A stretch of DNA of 64,000 bases from Pontibacter sp. FD36 (GTDB taxonomy: Bacteria; Bacteroidota; Bacteroidia; Cytophagales; Hymenobacteraceae): the NCBI RefSeq assembly GCF_015686655.1, contig NZ_JADPMP010000006.1, forward strand, positions 186,001 through 250,000. Direction: 5' to 3'. Shown here one piece after another: positions 53,701-61,740 of the stretch. Position 1 is the first letter of the stretch. Every line of letters starts with the position of its first letter. The notes beneath the pieces are model-generated. The model was given only the letters and a program-made list of their open reading frames with translations, was not told where the DNA came from and ran no database searches. The translations under genes were made by a program, and so were the position numbers.

Positions 53701-53793
53701 TGTTTTTGCTTTGTTGGTCTGGCCTTGCAGGTTGTTTGTGCCGAAAATCAGCACCAGAACAAAGGCCAACGAGAAGTAATAGGATGGTTTCAA
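50746..53793 (-). CDS. Exported NagZ (GH3) fused to a serine hydrolase
   Basis: A 1015-residue protein with a TTG start giving signal peptide MKPSYYFSLAFVLVLIFG. The GH3 domain (about 60-400) has KHFPGHGDTNVDSH (234-247, the NagZ His/Asp dyad loop) and nucleophile Asp321 in FTDALNMQG. A GH3 C-terminal alpha/beta domain follows to about 600. Residues 615-1010 form a beta-lactamase-type serine hydrolase with SVTK (Ser673, Lys676), YSD (791-793) and HSG (950-952). GH3 should remove GlcNAc from muropeptides; the second half may be a D-Ala or D-amino-acid peptidase. The signal peptide places NagZ activity in the periplasm, unlike the cytoplasmic E. coli enzyme. Confidence 0.92.
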   Translation of the reverse strand: MKPSYYFSLAFVLVLIFGTNNLQGQTNKAKTGKAAAKKATAASYTPGRDAEFLQYVNSRWVDSVMKTLTPEERIAQLISIPVYSNKNQAHIDSISNIVKTYKVGGMIFFQGGPVRQAKMTNRYQQESKVPLMISIDGEWGLAMRLDSTIRFPYQMALGGIDNERLIYEMGAEIARQCQRLGVHVNFAPTVDINNNANNPVIGFRSFGEEKHNVASKSLAYMKGMQDNHVLASAKHFPGHGDTNVDSHYGLPLINFSRIRLDSIELHPFRALMDKGLGSVMVAHMNIPVLDNTPNLASTLSKPIVTDLLKNELNYKGLVFTDALNMQGVAKFYPPGVVDVKALVAGNDVMLNTMDVKTTIQEVKKAIANKEITQDEIDFRVRKVLAAKQWVGLDKWKPIETKNLIADLNNPHAQYLNRQLTEASLTLLRNKNHILPIQTLDTLKVAALAIGTKKETAFQRDLARYTQVDTFFLQPTNSIEELLAMKEKLKDYNLIIAGVHSLQLKAGSSNFGITAEMNLFLKELIRNKKTIVSVFGNVYSLAEMESLDKADAVIAAYQENATTQDLVSQLIFGGIGATGKLPVTVSNAFKIDDGLLTRGGWRMAYSMPEAVGIKSQDLAGIDSLVHQAIREEAAPGAQILVAKDGKVIYHKAFGYHTYDKEQPVRVDDIYDLASVTKISTSMAALMRLKGEGRFDENQTLGTYLPMAAGTNKADLNYRDILTHQARLKSWIPFWKETVKKSGNFKWRTFKADSTRRFPIKVANNLYIHRKYADRIYKEIMESPLNEKPGYVYSDLSFILAPKVVENITGVGFETYLQNMIYKPIGATTLTFNPYKHYPASRVVPTEFEPHFRKQLLHATVHDEGAAMLGGVSGHAGLFGNSNDVAKLMHLYLNDGLYANKQIIVDGVVSQYSKCQFCDQGNYRALGFDRPAKPGAPNSNAAPSAPAESFGHSGFTGTYTWVDPVNNLVYVFLSNRVNPTRENNKLSKLNTRTGVLQVVYDAMGKSKEKQPAEASAN

Positions 53794-53976
53794 GGTGATA
53801 TAGGTTTTTGTAATATCAGATATACTGCAATTTAACAGTTTTCAGGTATATGTATTTTTATTTGCGGTAATTTTTTAAATTCCTGCAAATAAAAGCAATA
53901 TTAGGGGCGTCAATTTATAAAAGGCTAAAGTCAAATATACGATGTTGCGGCGGGTATACCTATAAGTTGGAGGTGT

Positions 53977-54020
53977 TGTCAGAATCAGGATTTTCAGGAT
54001 TTAAGGATTGACAGGATTCT
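53977..54020. repeat. Fragment of the MITE-like terminal repeat
   Basis: TGTCAGAATCAGGATTTTCA and onward matches the left end of the element at 49050, including the later GGATTGACAGGAT word. No partner arm is seen nearby, so it is a solo or decayed copy. Confidence 0.65.
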
Positions 54021-54213
54021 TATGAACGATTAACACACCCCTGCCCTTCTCGAGAGGGGAATCTACGCATCAAAAGTTTAGCAGGTATAAGCATTGTAGT
54101 GACTACTATACACCACTGGCAGGTATAGCAAGACTAACTCGCACGCTGGCCATGAAACGGACCACAGTGCCAAGTGCGCTTTTCGGCGCTCCACTGTTTG
54201 AGCGTTCAGCGAG

Positions 54214-54277
54214 TGGGGGTAGGGGCCCTCTATTTGGAGCGTCTTGATTTTTTTGCTTACTGGGGGTAGGGGCCCTC
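54214..54277. repeat. Direct repeat of TGGGGGTAGGGGCCCTC
   Basis: Exact 17-bp copies at 54214-54230 and 54261-54277, 30 bp apart, each containing the palindrome GGGCCC and followed by T-rich sequence. Origin unknown; perhaps a remnant of an element. Confidence 0.7.
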
Positions 54278-54531
54278 GATTTTTTCATCAAGGAAAAAAG
54301 TAAGGCCCGCCTGGCCAGGGCATACCATGCCCGCCGCATAGGCGAAGCTATAGAACAACGCTGGTTGCTATACCTACGACAGCTGCCGCTACGCCAGTTA
54401 AAAACCGGCCCCATGCGTCACCACATTTGCGCTGACGCTAAACTTGAAGTACAAATAAGTATAGATAAGCTATTCCCATTAACTTACAGGTATAGCCAAA
54501 TCGAATAAACAACTTTACTGAATAAGTAAAA

Positions 54532-55446
54532 ATGAAAAGAATTTTCACTCAGGCATTCGGCCTACTGCTGTGCACCAGCCTACTGGCAGGCTGTGCCACA
54601 AACCCTTATGCCACAACCAACAAATCTTATAAAAAGCAGGCCAAAGCGTACGCCAAGTCGCTGCGATCTACACCTGCGGCACCGAACGGCGAGCACACCT
54701 ATCCACAGGGAGACTACTGGGTAGGCACGACGAACTTTAACCTGCGCAAGCCGAATTTCGTGATCATCCACCATACGGCGCAGAACTCCACGGAGCATAC
54801 CCTAAAAACTTTCACAATGCCCTCCACGAAGGTGAGTTCTCATTATGTGATCGGACGCGACGGCAAGGTATACCAGATGTTGCACGACCACATGCGCGCC
54901 TGGCATGGCGGCAACAGCAAGTGGGGAAGCAACACCGATCTCAACTCATCTTCGATAGGTATAGAGCTTGATAACAACGGCTCTGAACCGTTCCCGGAGG
55001 AAATGATTAATAGTTTGATCGCCGTGCTGGGTAAGCTCAAAAAAGAGCACGGTATACCTGCGGAAAACTTCATCGGTCACGCCGACATCGCTCCGGTACG
55101 TAAGGTAGACCCAAGTCCGCTTTTCCCGTGGAAGACGCTTGCTGATAATGGATTTGGTTTATGGTTTGATGAGGACGTGCTGGAAAAAGAACAGGTGTTG
55201 CGCGAAGTGCCTGTAGGTGGTGAAGGCGATCAAAGTCCATTGCTGGTGATGGAGACGGTGCCCAAATATGTATTGCCGGAGCACTTTAACCCACTCGACG
55301 CCTTGCGTATCATCGGTTATGATGTGCGTAATCCGGAGGCTGCTGTACGTGCTTTCAAAATTCACTTTATCCAGACGGATGTAAATGCTCCCTTGACAGA
55401 GGATGAGAAACTGATTCTGTATAACCTGTATCAGAAGTATTTGTAA
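54532..55446 (+). CDS. N-acetylmuramoyl-L-alanine amidase lipoprotein, AmiD-like
   Basis: A 304-residue lipoprotein (LLAGC, Cys21). The Amidase_2 domain (about 60-205) has FVIIHHTAQ (His80), SSHYVIGRDGKVYQML, SIGIELDNNG and IGHADIAPVRKVDPSP with His183 and Asp193, the zinc set of AmpD/AmiD enzymes. The C-terminal part (about 240-304, PLDALRIIGYDVRNPEAAVR) looks like a peptidoglycan-binding domain, as in AmiD. It cuts stem peptides from muropeptides at the membrane. dacB-type gene follows after 28 bp. Confidence 0.93.
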   Translation: MKRIFTQAFGLLLCTSLLAGCATNPYATTNKSYKKQAKAYAKSLRSTPAAPNGEHTYPQGDYWVGTTNFNLRKPNFVIIHHTAQNSTEHTLKTFTMPSTKVSSHYVIGRDGKVYQMLHDHMRAWHGGNSKWGSNTDLNSSSIGIELDNNGSEPFPEEMINSLIAVLGKLKKEHGIPAENFIGHADIAPVRKVDPSPLFPWKTLADNGFGLWFDEDVLEKEQVLREVPVGGEGDQSPLLVMETVPKYVLPEHFNPLDALRIIGYDVRNPEAAVRAFKIHFIQTDVNAPLTEDEKLILYNLYQKYL

Positions 55447-55474
55447 ATTGGGATAATCAAACCACACCCACCCT

Positions 55475-56776
55475 ATGACCAGACCATTACTCACCCGCTA
55501 TACCCTGCGCCTTATACCTTGTCTCAGCTTGCTCTTTCTGCTTGGCTGTAGCGTTGCGAAACCCGTAGCGGAAATGCCTGCGCCTTACGGACCGGCGGAG
55601 ATACAGCGGCAGGTAATGGGAGTGGTGGCATTGCAACAGAGCTTTGTGGGCTTTGTGTTGTATGACCCGGAACTGGGCAAGGCGGTGGTGGAGCACAATG
55701 CCGACAAGTACTTCGTGCCGGCTTCCAATACAAAACTGTTTACCTTTTATGCGGCTTCCAAAATGCTAGGCGACTCTATACCTGCGCTCAAGTATGTGGT
55801 CAAAGGCGACTCACTGATTTTCTGGGGTACCGGTGACCCGACCTTCACGCACATGGACCTCCAGAACAACATCGCCTACGATTTCCTGAAGAACCGCAAA
55901 GAGAAACTCTACTACATCGAGGCGCCCATGACCAGCACGCCTTATGCTACTAACTGGGGCTGGGACGATTACAACTACTATTACCAACCGGAGCGCAGCC
56001 CTTTCCCGATTCACGGTAACATCATAAAGTTTAAAAAGGACAGCACCTCAGCCTATACCGTTACACCAGCTTTTTTTAAGGAGCAAGTAAAGCCCGATAC
56101 TTCCAGGAATGCCCACCGCGACACCTTCCGCAGGGCATGGCGCAGCAACGACATTGCCTACAACCCAAAGCGTGCTGCAATCGCTTTCTCGCAGGAAGTG
56201 CCTTTCATTACTTCGCCTGAGCTGACGGTGCAGCTACTGGCTGACACCCTGAAACGCCCTGTGAAACTGGTGAAGCGATCTATACCTGCGGGGGGACAAA
56301 TTCTCTACGGCCTGCCTGCCGATACCGTGTTCAAACGTATGCTGCAGGTGAGCGACAATCTAATGGCCGAGCAATTGATGATACTGAGTTCCGGGACTTT
56401 TTCGGATACCCTGTCAGTAGAACGGGCTATCCGGTATGCCGTGAAAACTTACTTGTCCGATTTGCAGGATGCGCCGGTATGGATTGATGGCTCAGGCCTG
56501 TCTTCCATGAACATGTTTACGCCACGCAGCATTATTGCGCTGTTGCAGAAGCTGCATGCCGAGCGCCCAAGAGAAAAGTTGCTCCCCATGCTGGCGGTCG
56601 GAGGCAGACCCGGTACTTTCCGGAACATCTACAAAGCGGATGTGCCTTTCGTGTTCGGCAAATCCGGTACGCTCTCTCACGTACACAACCAAAGCGGCTA
56701 TATCATTACGAAGAGCGGCAAACTGTTGATGTACAGCTTTATGAACAACAACTTTAAAACATCACCTCAGAAATAA
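55475..56776 (+). CDS. dacB: D-Ala-D-Ala carboxypeptidase/endopeptidase (PBP4), C-terminus frameshifted
   Basis: A 433-residue S13 peptidase lipoprotein (FLLGC, Cys25). Active-site motifs: SNTK (Ser84, Lys87), SDN (293-295) and KSG (396-398). It trims D-Ala or cuts D,D-crosslinks in peptidoglycan. The frame ends early at 56774-56776; the -1 frame continues as SEIRSAMERIMTEVHEKY to TAA at 56821-56823, a natural PBP4 C-terminus. One extra A in the AAAA run at 56755-56758 would restore it. The catalytic part is intact, so the protein may still work. Confidence 0.92.
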   Translation: MTRPLLTRYTLRLIPCLSLLFLLGCSVAKPVAEMPAPYGPAEIQRQVMGVVALQQSFVGFVLYDPELGKAVVEHNADKYFVPASNTKLFTFYAASKMLGDSIPALKYVVKGDSLIFWGTGDPTFTHMDLQNNIAYDFLKNRKEKLYYIEAPMTSTPYATNWGWDDYNYYYQPERSPFPIHGNIIKFKKDSTSAYTVTPAFFKEQVKPDTSRNAHRDTFRRAWRSNDIAYNPKRAAIAFSQEVPFITSPELTVQLLADTLKRPVKLVKRSIPAGGQILYGLPADTVFKRMLQVSDNLMAEQLMILSSGTFSDTLSVERAIRYAVKTYLSDLQDAPVWIDGSGLSSMNMFTPRSIIALLQKLHAERPREKLLPMLAVGGRPGTFRNIYKADVPFVFGKSGTLSHVHNQSGYIITKSGKLLMYSFMNNNFKTSPQK

Positions 56777-56828
56777 GAAGCGCCATGGAGCGTATTATGA
56801 CGGAGGTGCATGAAAAGTATTAATTAAT

Positions 56829-56954
56829 AGCCCTCGCTCGCATCCCGCGAGTGTACGCTATTCAGTGGCGTCCCGCCACTTGTGCCACCAGGCACAGAAA
56901 AAAGGGGCCAGAGTCCGCTCGATAGCTTCCACCTGCGGGATACGAGCAAGGGCT
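56829..56954. repeat. Structured palindromic repeat element
   Basis: Outer arms AGCCCTCGCTCGCATCCCGC (56829-56848) and 56935-56954 match at 18 of 20 positions with both differences allowing G-U pairs. Two internal hairpins: AGTGGCG/CGCCACT (56864-56880) and TGTGCC/GGCACA (56881-56896), the latter followed by GAAAAAA. Together about 126 bp with cruciform-like potential, resembling REP/BIME or MITE elements. Confidence 0.75.
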
Positions 56955-57026
56955 TAAAAGTGACAATCAATAACAAGCAATCAACAACAAACAACCCATA
57001 CCTGACCACATAAACAAACCAATACT

Positions 57027-58046
57027 ATGTTGAAACTAACGATACGCTCTTTTGATCTGCCGCTACGGCATACCTTCACCATTTCCTACGACTCACGCGA
57101 TGTGCAGCCAACCATGATCGTGGAGCTGCAGCACGGTGAGCACAAAGGCTATGGCGAGGCGACCAGCAATCCATACTATGGCTTCACCATTGAGAGCATG
57201 ACCGCAGCGCTGGAGAATATCCGTGAGCAAATTGAATCGACCGAGCTGACTTCACCGGAAGAATTCTGGGCGCAGATGCAGCCACATCTGGCTGACAACC
57301 CTTTTGCTCTCTGCGCACTGGACCTGGCTGCCAATGACTTGTTCGGCAAAATGAAAGGGCAGCCGCTCTATAAAATCTGGGGGCTGGAGGCGAAGAACAT
57401 GCCGCTCACCAACTACACCATCGGCATCGATTCGGTGGATAACATGGTGAAAAAGCTGCAGGAAATGCCGTGGCCGCTTTATAAGATCAAGCTGGGTACA
57501 AAAGAGGACGTGGCCATCATCAAGGAACTGCGCAAGCATACCGACGCCATTTTTCGTGTAGATGCTAACTGTGCCTGGGGTGTGGAAGAGACGATCGAGA
57601 ACTCAAAGCAACTGAAGGAACTCGGCGTGCAGTTCATCGAGCAGCCCATGAAAGCCGACGATCTGGAAGGAATGAAGCAGGTATACGAGCGCTCTGAACT
57701 ACCCCTGATCGCCGACGAAAGCTGCATTACCGAGTCTGACGTAGCCAAGTGCCACGGTTTGTTCCATGGCGTGAACATCAAGCTTACCAAATGCGGCGGC
57801 CTGACGCCTGCACGTCGTATGATTGCCGAGGCCAAGAGCCTGGGCATGAAAGTGATGGTAGGCTGCATGACTGAGTCCAGCGTAGGTATATCGGCCATTG
57901 CGCAGCTGCTCCCGATGCTTGACTATGTGGACATGGACGGAGCCCTGCTGCTGAGCAAGGACATTGCCACTGGTGTGACCATCGAGCAAGGCAAGGTGAG
58001 CTATAGCGAAAATGTGAACGGCACGGGCGCCGCTCTTATAGCATAA
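57027..58046 (+). CDS. L-Ala-D/L-Glu epimerase (dipeptide epimerase)
   Basis: A 339-residue enolase-superfamily enzyme. The KxK pair is Lys153/Lys155 (YKIKLGT); metal ligands are Asp179 (RVDANCAWG), Glu205 (FIEQPM) and Asp230 (IADES); the opposite base is Lys252 (NIKLTKCGG). This matches YcjG/YkfB enzymes that turn L-Ala-D-Glu into L-Ala-L-Glu for hydrolysis. It handles stem-peptide fragments in the cytoplasm. Its TAA overlaps the next ATG (TAATG). Confidence 0.93.
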   Translation: MLKLTIRSFDLPLRHTFTISYDSRDVQPTMIVELQHGEHKGYGEATSNPYYGFTIESMTAALENIREQIESTELTSPEEFWAQMQPHLADNPFALCALDLAANDLFGKMKGQPLYKIWGLEAKNMPLTNYTIGIDSVDNMVKKLQEMPWPLYKIKLGTKEDVAIIKELRKHTDAIFRVDANCAWGVEETIENSKQLKELGVQFIEQPMKADDLEGMKQVYERSELPLIADESCITESDVAKCHGLFHGVNIKLTKCGGLTPARRMIAEAKSLGMKVMVGCMTESSVGISAIAQLLPMLDYVDMDGALLLSKDIATGVTIEQGKVSYSENVNGTGAALIA

Positions 58047-59128
58047 TGGCCAACAAGGTATACACAGACCAGCTGCCGGGCCGCACCCTGGTGGTAGACG
58101 GTGAGGAGTTCCTGTTTTTTAGCGGGACCTCCTACCTTGGTATACCTGTCAACGAGGCTTTTAGGAACTGTGTGCTGGAGGGGATGGCCCGCTATGGCAC
58201 CAATTACTCCAGCTCCCGCAACTCCAACCTGCAACTGCGGGTGTTCGGGGAGGTAGAAGAATATCTGGCCAGGTATGCGGGAGCCGAAGCAGCTTTCACC
58301 ATGTCGTCAGGCTATCTTGCCGGGCAGGCGCTGGTGCAGGCTTTGCAAGGGAGTGGCCATTTTATCTATGCTCCCAACACACACCCGGCCCTTTGGCGCA
58401 GCACTACTGACGAAGTCATCGGCGACTATGACGCCTGGGTGGGCCCTATGTTGCGGCAGGTAAAGGATTCGAAGGAAGAGCACATCATATTAGTCTGTAA
58501 CTCCCTCGACCCGCTCAAAGCCCGCAACCACGGCTTCAGTTGGCTGTCTGCTTTGCCGATTGACAAGCAAATCACACTGATCGTGGATGATTCGCATGGT
58601 TTCGGGGTAACGGGAGAAGATGGTGCCGGCGTATTCGCGCAGCTGAAAGCCCGTCTGCAGGCTAATGTGCAACTGGTGGTGGCGAGTTCGATGGGCAAAG
58701 CTTTGGGTATACCTGCCGGAGTCGTGTTGGGTGACAAGGAGCTGGTGGACAAGCTGCGGCACAGCCACTATTTCGGCGGAGCGTCACCGGCTATACCTGC
58801 CTACCTGTATGCCTTTCTGCAGTGCGAGTCTTTGTTCAAAGCAGCACGTCAAAAGCTGTTTTCAAACATTGCCCTTTTCCTGCAGCATTTGGAGCGACCG
58901 AATCAATTCAGTTACTTTGAAAAATACCCGGTGTTCGGGGTGCATGACCATCGCTTAGCGGCGTACCTGCAGGAGCATGGGGTGATTATCTCCAGTTTCC
59001 GGTATCCGACACCGGCCGATGACCCGATCACTAGGGTCATCCTGAGCAGTTCGCACCGAGAGGGTGATGTGTTGCGGCTGGCAGAGTTGATCAATCGCTA
59101 CTCTGTGGAGCAGCAGGCAAATGGCTAA
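58046..59128 (+). CDS. PLP-dependent aminotransferase class I/II, AONS/KBL-like
   Basis: A 360-residue fold-type I PLP enzyme. TMSSGYLAGQALVQAL covers the cofactor phosphate turn, VDDSHGFG holds Asp181 and His184, and ASSMGKALG holds the PLP Lys218. It is closest to alpha-oxoamine synthases (8-amino-7-oxononanoate synthase, 2-amino-3-ketobutyrate ligase) but lies far from any biotin gene. Start overlaps the epimerase stop, so the two are coupled. A role in metabolising a stem-peptide amino acid is inference. Confidence 0.8.
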   Translation: MANKVYTDQLPGRTLVVDGEEFLFFSGTSYLGIPVNEAFRNCVLEGMARYGTNYSSSRNSNLQLRVFGEVEEYLARYAGAEAAFTMSSGYLAGQALVQALQGSGHFIYAPNTHPALWRSTTDEVIGDYDAWVGPMLRQVKDSKEEHIILVCNSLDPLKARNHGFSWLSALPIDKQITLIVDDSHGFGVTGEDGAGVFAQLKARLQANVQLVVASSMGKALGIPAGVVLGDKELVDKLRHSHYFGGASPAIPAYLYAFLQCESLFKAARQKLFSNIALFLQHLERPNQFSYFEKYPVFGVHDHRLAAYLQEHGVIISSFRYPTPADDPITRVILSSSHREGDVLRLAELINRYSVEQQANG

Positions 59129-59188
59129 AGCACTAAGCTTATCAATATTTTAATCTAATTCCTTTTGTAAAGGGAAATCAAACATTGC

Positions 59189-60448
59189 ATGGAAGAAACT
59201 ACCGCTGCAGCACCTCTTATCACCAACGATGCCGTCGTGCTGGGCATTCTCGTCGTCATATTAGCGATCATATTCAAGACATCATCCAGCGAACGCACCG
59301 TCTTCAGGAAATTCTACTCGGTAGTGCCTTCGCTCTTGCTGTGTTACCTCATTCCGAGTTTGCTGAACTCTCTGAACATTATCTCAGGTGAAACCTCAGC
59401 ACTGTACGGGATGGCGTCGCGTTACCTGTTGCCAGCGAGCTTGGTGCTCTTCACTATCAGCCTCGACCTGAAAGAGATCTGGAAACTGCGCCATAAAGCG
59501 GGACTTATGTTCATTACCGGTACGGTCGGTATTGTGATTGGTGGTCCGCTGGCAATCCTGATCGTCTCTACTTTTGCACCCGATGTGGTGGGAGGAGCGG
59601 GTCCTGATGCTGTCTGGCGTGGACTGACCACCATTGCAGGCAGCTGGATCGGCGGCGGTGCCAACCAGTTGGCGATGTACGAGATCTTCCAGCCTAGTCC
59701 GAACCTGTTCTCTGCCGTAATTGCGGTGGATGTGATCGTGGCTAATATCTGGATGGCAGTATTATTGTACGGATCAGGGAGATCAGAAAAGATAGACGCT
59801 TTCTTTAAGGCCGACAGTTCGGCTGTAACTAACCTGAAAAATAAGATTGAGCAATACCGCAAGAGTATCATGCGGGTGCCCACTATGCCTGATCTGATGC
59901 TGATAGCAGGTATAGGCTTCGGTTTGACAGGGCTCGCGCACTTCTTTGCGGATATTATCGCTCCCTGGATTGAGGCGAATGCACCAGAGTTGGCTCGTTT
60001 CAGTCTCACCTCCGGTTTTTTCTGGTTGGTGGTGCTGGCTACCACTTTTGGTATGCTGCTTTCAACTACCAAAGCCCGTAACCTGGAAGGCGCGGGTGCT
60101 TCGCGTGTTGCCAGTATATTCCTTTACATCCTGGTGGCGACTATCGGCATGCAGATGGATGTGACGGCCATCGTGAGTCAGCCGGGTCTGTTCCTGGTGG
60201 GTCTTATCTGGATTTCGATGCACATGCTGCTGCTCTTTATCGTGGGCAAACTCATCAAGGCACCGTTCTTCTTCCTGGCTGTGGGTAGTCAGGCGAATGT
60301 GGGAGGTGCGGCTTCGGCTCCGATTGTGGCGGCGGCCTTCCATCCGGCACTGGCTCCTGTTGGCGTGCTATTGTCTATTCTGGGTTATGCCGTGGGTACC
60401 TATGGAGCTTATATCTCAGGTATACTCATGCAGCTCGTAGCAGAGTAG
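59189..60448 (+). CDS. DUF819 family membrane protein (YjcL-like)
   Basis: A 419-residue integral membrane protein with about 11 hydrophobic segments. SRYLLPASLVLFTISLDLKE, GSWIGGGANQLAMYEIFQ and VGGAASAPIVAAAFHPALAPVGVLLSILGYAVGTYGAYISG are family landmarks. The symmetrical glycine-rich segments in each half suggest a carrier. Substrate unknown; between the dipeptide epimerase and the NlpC/P60 endopeptidase, a muropeptide-derived di- or tripeptide is a reasonable guess. Confidence 0.85.
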   Translation: MEETTAAAPLITNDAVVLGILVVILAIIFKTSSSERTVFRKFYSVVPSLLLCYLIPSLLNSLNIISGETSALYGMASRYLLPASLVLFTISLDLKEIWKLRHKAGLMFITGTVGIVIGGPLAILIVSTFAPDVVGGAGPDAVWRGLTTIAGSWIGGGANQLAMYEIFQPSPNLFSAVIAVDVIVANIWMAVLLYGSGRSEKIDAFFKADSSAVTNLKNKIEQYRKSIMRVPTMPDLMLIAGIGFGLTGLAHFFADIIAPWIEANAPELARFSLTSGFFWLVVLATTFGMLLSTTKARNLEGAGASRVASIFLYILVATIGMQMDVTAIVSQPGLFLVGLIWISMHMLLLFIVGKLIKAPFFFLAVGSQANVGGAASAPIVAAAFHPALAPVGVLLSILGYAVGTYGAYISGILMQLVAE

Positions 60449-60531
60449 CGAATTATTGTTAATGTATTAATGTTCAGTATGTAATGCTGTTGTCAGGCTT
60501 TGGCGCCTGCCCACGTTTTAAAACCTATACT

Positions 60532-61740
60532 ATGATTAGAAAGAGTCTTTTTGCATTGTTGCTCCCACTGGTGCTTTCGGCCTGTGCGGGCACACAAACC
60601 GCTACATCTGAAAATGCAACTACCGCAAGCGCTGCTACCGCTGTTTCTCCTGTCAAGGTGCACATTGATGCAGTGCGTCAGCAGTTCGCCCCTGATAAGC
60701 GTGTGGCCCTGTTTGATGTGGAACCTAATGGCAACGTGCTACGTGGCGAAACGAACATGCCGGAAGCCAAAGCGGATCTGCTCAAGCGTCTGCAGGCGGC
60801 CAATGTTTCGTTTGTAGACAGTATACAGGTGCTGCCGGAAGCAGAACTGGAAGGGAAGCACCAGGCCATCGTAACGATCTCGGTTGCCAACCTGCGCTCA
60901 CAGCCAAAGCACTCAGCCGAACTGGCTACACAGGCAACCATGGGCACCCCGCTTAAGGTATGGAAGAAGCAAAACGGCTGGTACCTGGTGCAGACGCCTG
61001 ACCAGTACCTGGCTTGGGTAGATTACGGTGGCGTAGCCCTGATGGACCAGACAGCCTTCAACAACTGGCAGCAGGGCAAAAAGCTGATTTACACCAAAAC
61101 CTATGGTTTTGCGCACGCCACGGGAGACAAGAACGCTACGATTGTGTCGGATATGGTGTATGGTGACGTGATGGTGTTGAAGAACAAAACGAAAGATTTT
61201 TATGAAGTGGCTTTCCCGGATGGCCGAACCGGATTTGTGTCTGCTGCCGAAGCCATGGACTTCAAGGAGTGGGTAGCCACCCGTAAACCGACTGAGGAGA
61301 ACCTGGTGGCTTCCAGCAAAGAGATGCTGGGTATGCCATACCTGTGGGGCGGCACTTCCGTGAAAGGAATGGACTGCAGCGGCTTTACCAAAACCATCTT
61401 CTTTATGAACGGCCTGGTGCTGCCGCGTGATGCTTCGCAGCAGGTGCACATTGGCGAGTTGGTGCCGACTGACAAGGGTTGGGACGAATTGCGTCCGGGT
61501 GACCTGTTGTTTTTTGGCGTGCCTGCCAAAGACGGTAAGCCGGAGCGTGTGGTGCACGTAGGTATGTGGATTGGCGGTAATCAGGAATTCATTCACTCCG
61601 CCGGACGTGTGCGTATCAACAGTATGAATCCGTCAGCTGAAAACCATGATGCTTCTGAACTGGCCCGCTTCCTGCGTGCCAAGCGTATATCACCGGAAGC
61701 AACGCTGGTAGATTTGCGTCAGAAGCCGCTGTATGAATAA
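60532..61740 (+). CDS. SH3-NlpC/P60 gamma-D-Glu-diamino acid endopeptidase (YkfC-like)
   Basis: A 402-residue lipoprotein (LSAC, Cys18) from ATG 60532; the frame is open to 60484 but the extra residues precede a clear signal. Two SH3b-like modules (about 110-250; ISVANLRSQPKHSAELATQ and KTYGFAHATGDKNATIVSD) precede NlpC/P60 with GMDCSGF (Cys282), VVHVGMW (His342) and FIHSAG (His355). Such enzymes cut the gamma-D-Glu-meso-DAP bond in stem peptides that have a free N-terminal L-Ala, giving L-Ala-D-Glu, the epimerase substrate. This is the ykfB-ykfC pairing seen in Bacillus. Confidence 0.92.
   Translation: MIRKSLFALLLPLVLSACAGTQTATSENATTASAATAVSPVKVHIDAVRQQFAPDKRVALFDVEPNGNVLRGETNMPEAKADLLKRLQAANVSFVDSIQVLPEAELEGKHQAIVTISVANLRSQPKHSAELATQATMGTPLKVWKKQNGWYLVQTPDQYLAWVDYGGVALMDQTAFNNWQQGKKLIYTKTYGFAHATGDKNATIVSDMVYGDVMVLKNKTKDFYEVAFPDGRTGFVSAAEAMDFKEWVATRKPTEENLVASSKEMLGMPYLWGGTSVKGMDCSGFTKTIFFMNGLVLPRDASQQVHIGELVPTDKGWDELRPGDLLFFGVPAKDGKPERVVHVGMWIGGNQEFIHSAGRVRINSMNPSAENHDASELARFLRAKRISPEATLVDLRQKPLYE

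Larger units (their letters stand above)
53794..54531. other. Repeat-rich intergenic region
   Basis: A 738-bp divergent gap. TTTTATTTGCG near 53850 and GCAAATAAAA near 53885 form an inverted pair in the leader of the NagZ-type gene, a possible operator. At 53977-54020 is a fragment of the MITE-like terminus. At 54214-54277 are two copies of TGGGGGTAGGGGCCCTC. A minus-strand open frame over 54106-54414 has no family resemblance and spans these repeats, so I do not call it a gene. Confidence 0.5.

Noticed and set aside
54214-54277. CRISPR-like repeats
   Set aside because: Only two copies with a single spacer and no cas genes nearby; the same holds for the 61861 tandem copies.
54106-54414. 102-residue minus-strand open frame
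   Set aside because: Spans the direct repeats and has an arginine/serine/proline-rich translation without a family; more likely an element remnant.
56755-56776. Programmed frameshift in dacB
   Set aside because: No X-XXY-YYZ heptamer in the correct register; a one-base A deletion explains the data better.
58046-59128. Biotin biosynthesis gene bioF
   Set aside because: The PLP enzyme resembles AONS, but no other biotin gene is nearby and its start overlaps the dipeptide epimerase, so the biotin label is not supported.
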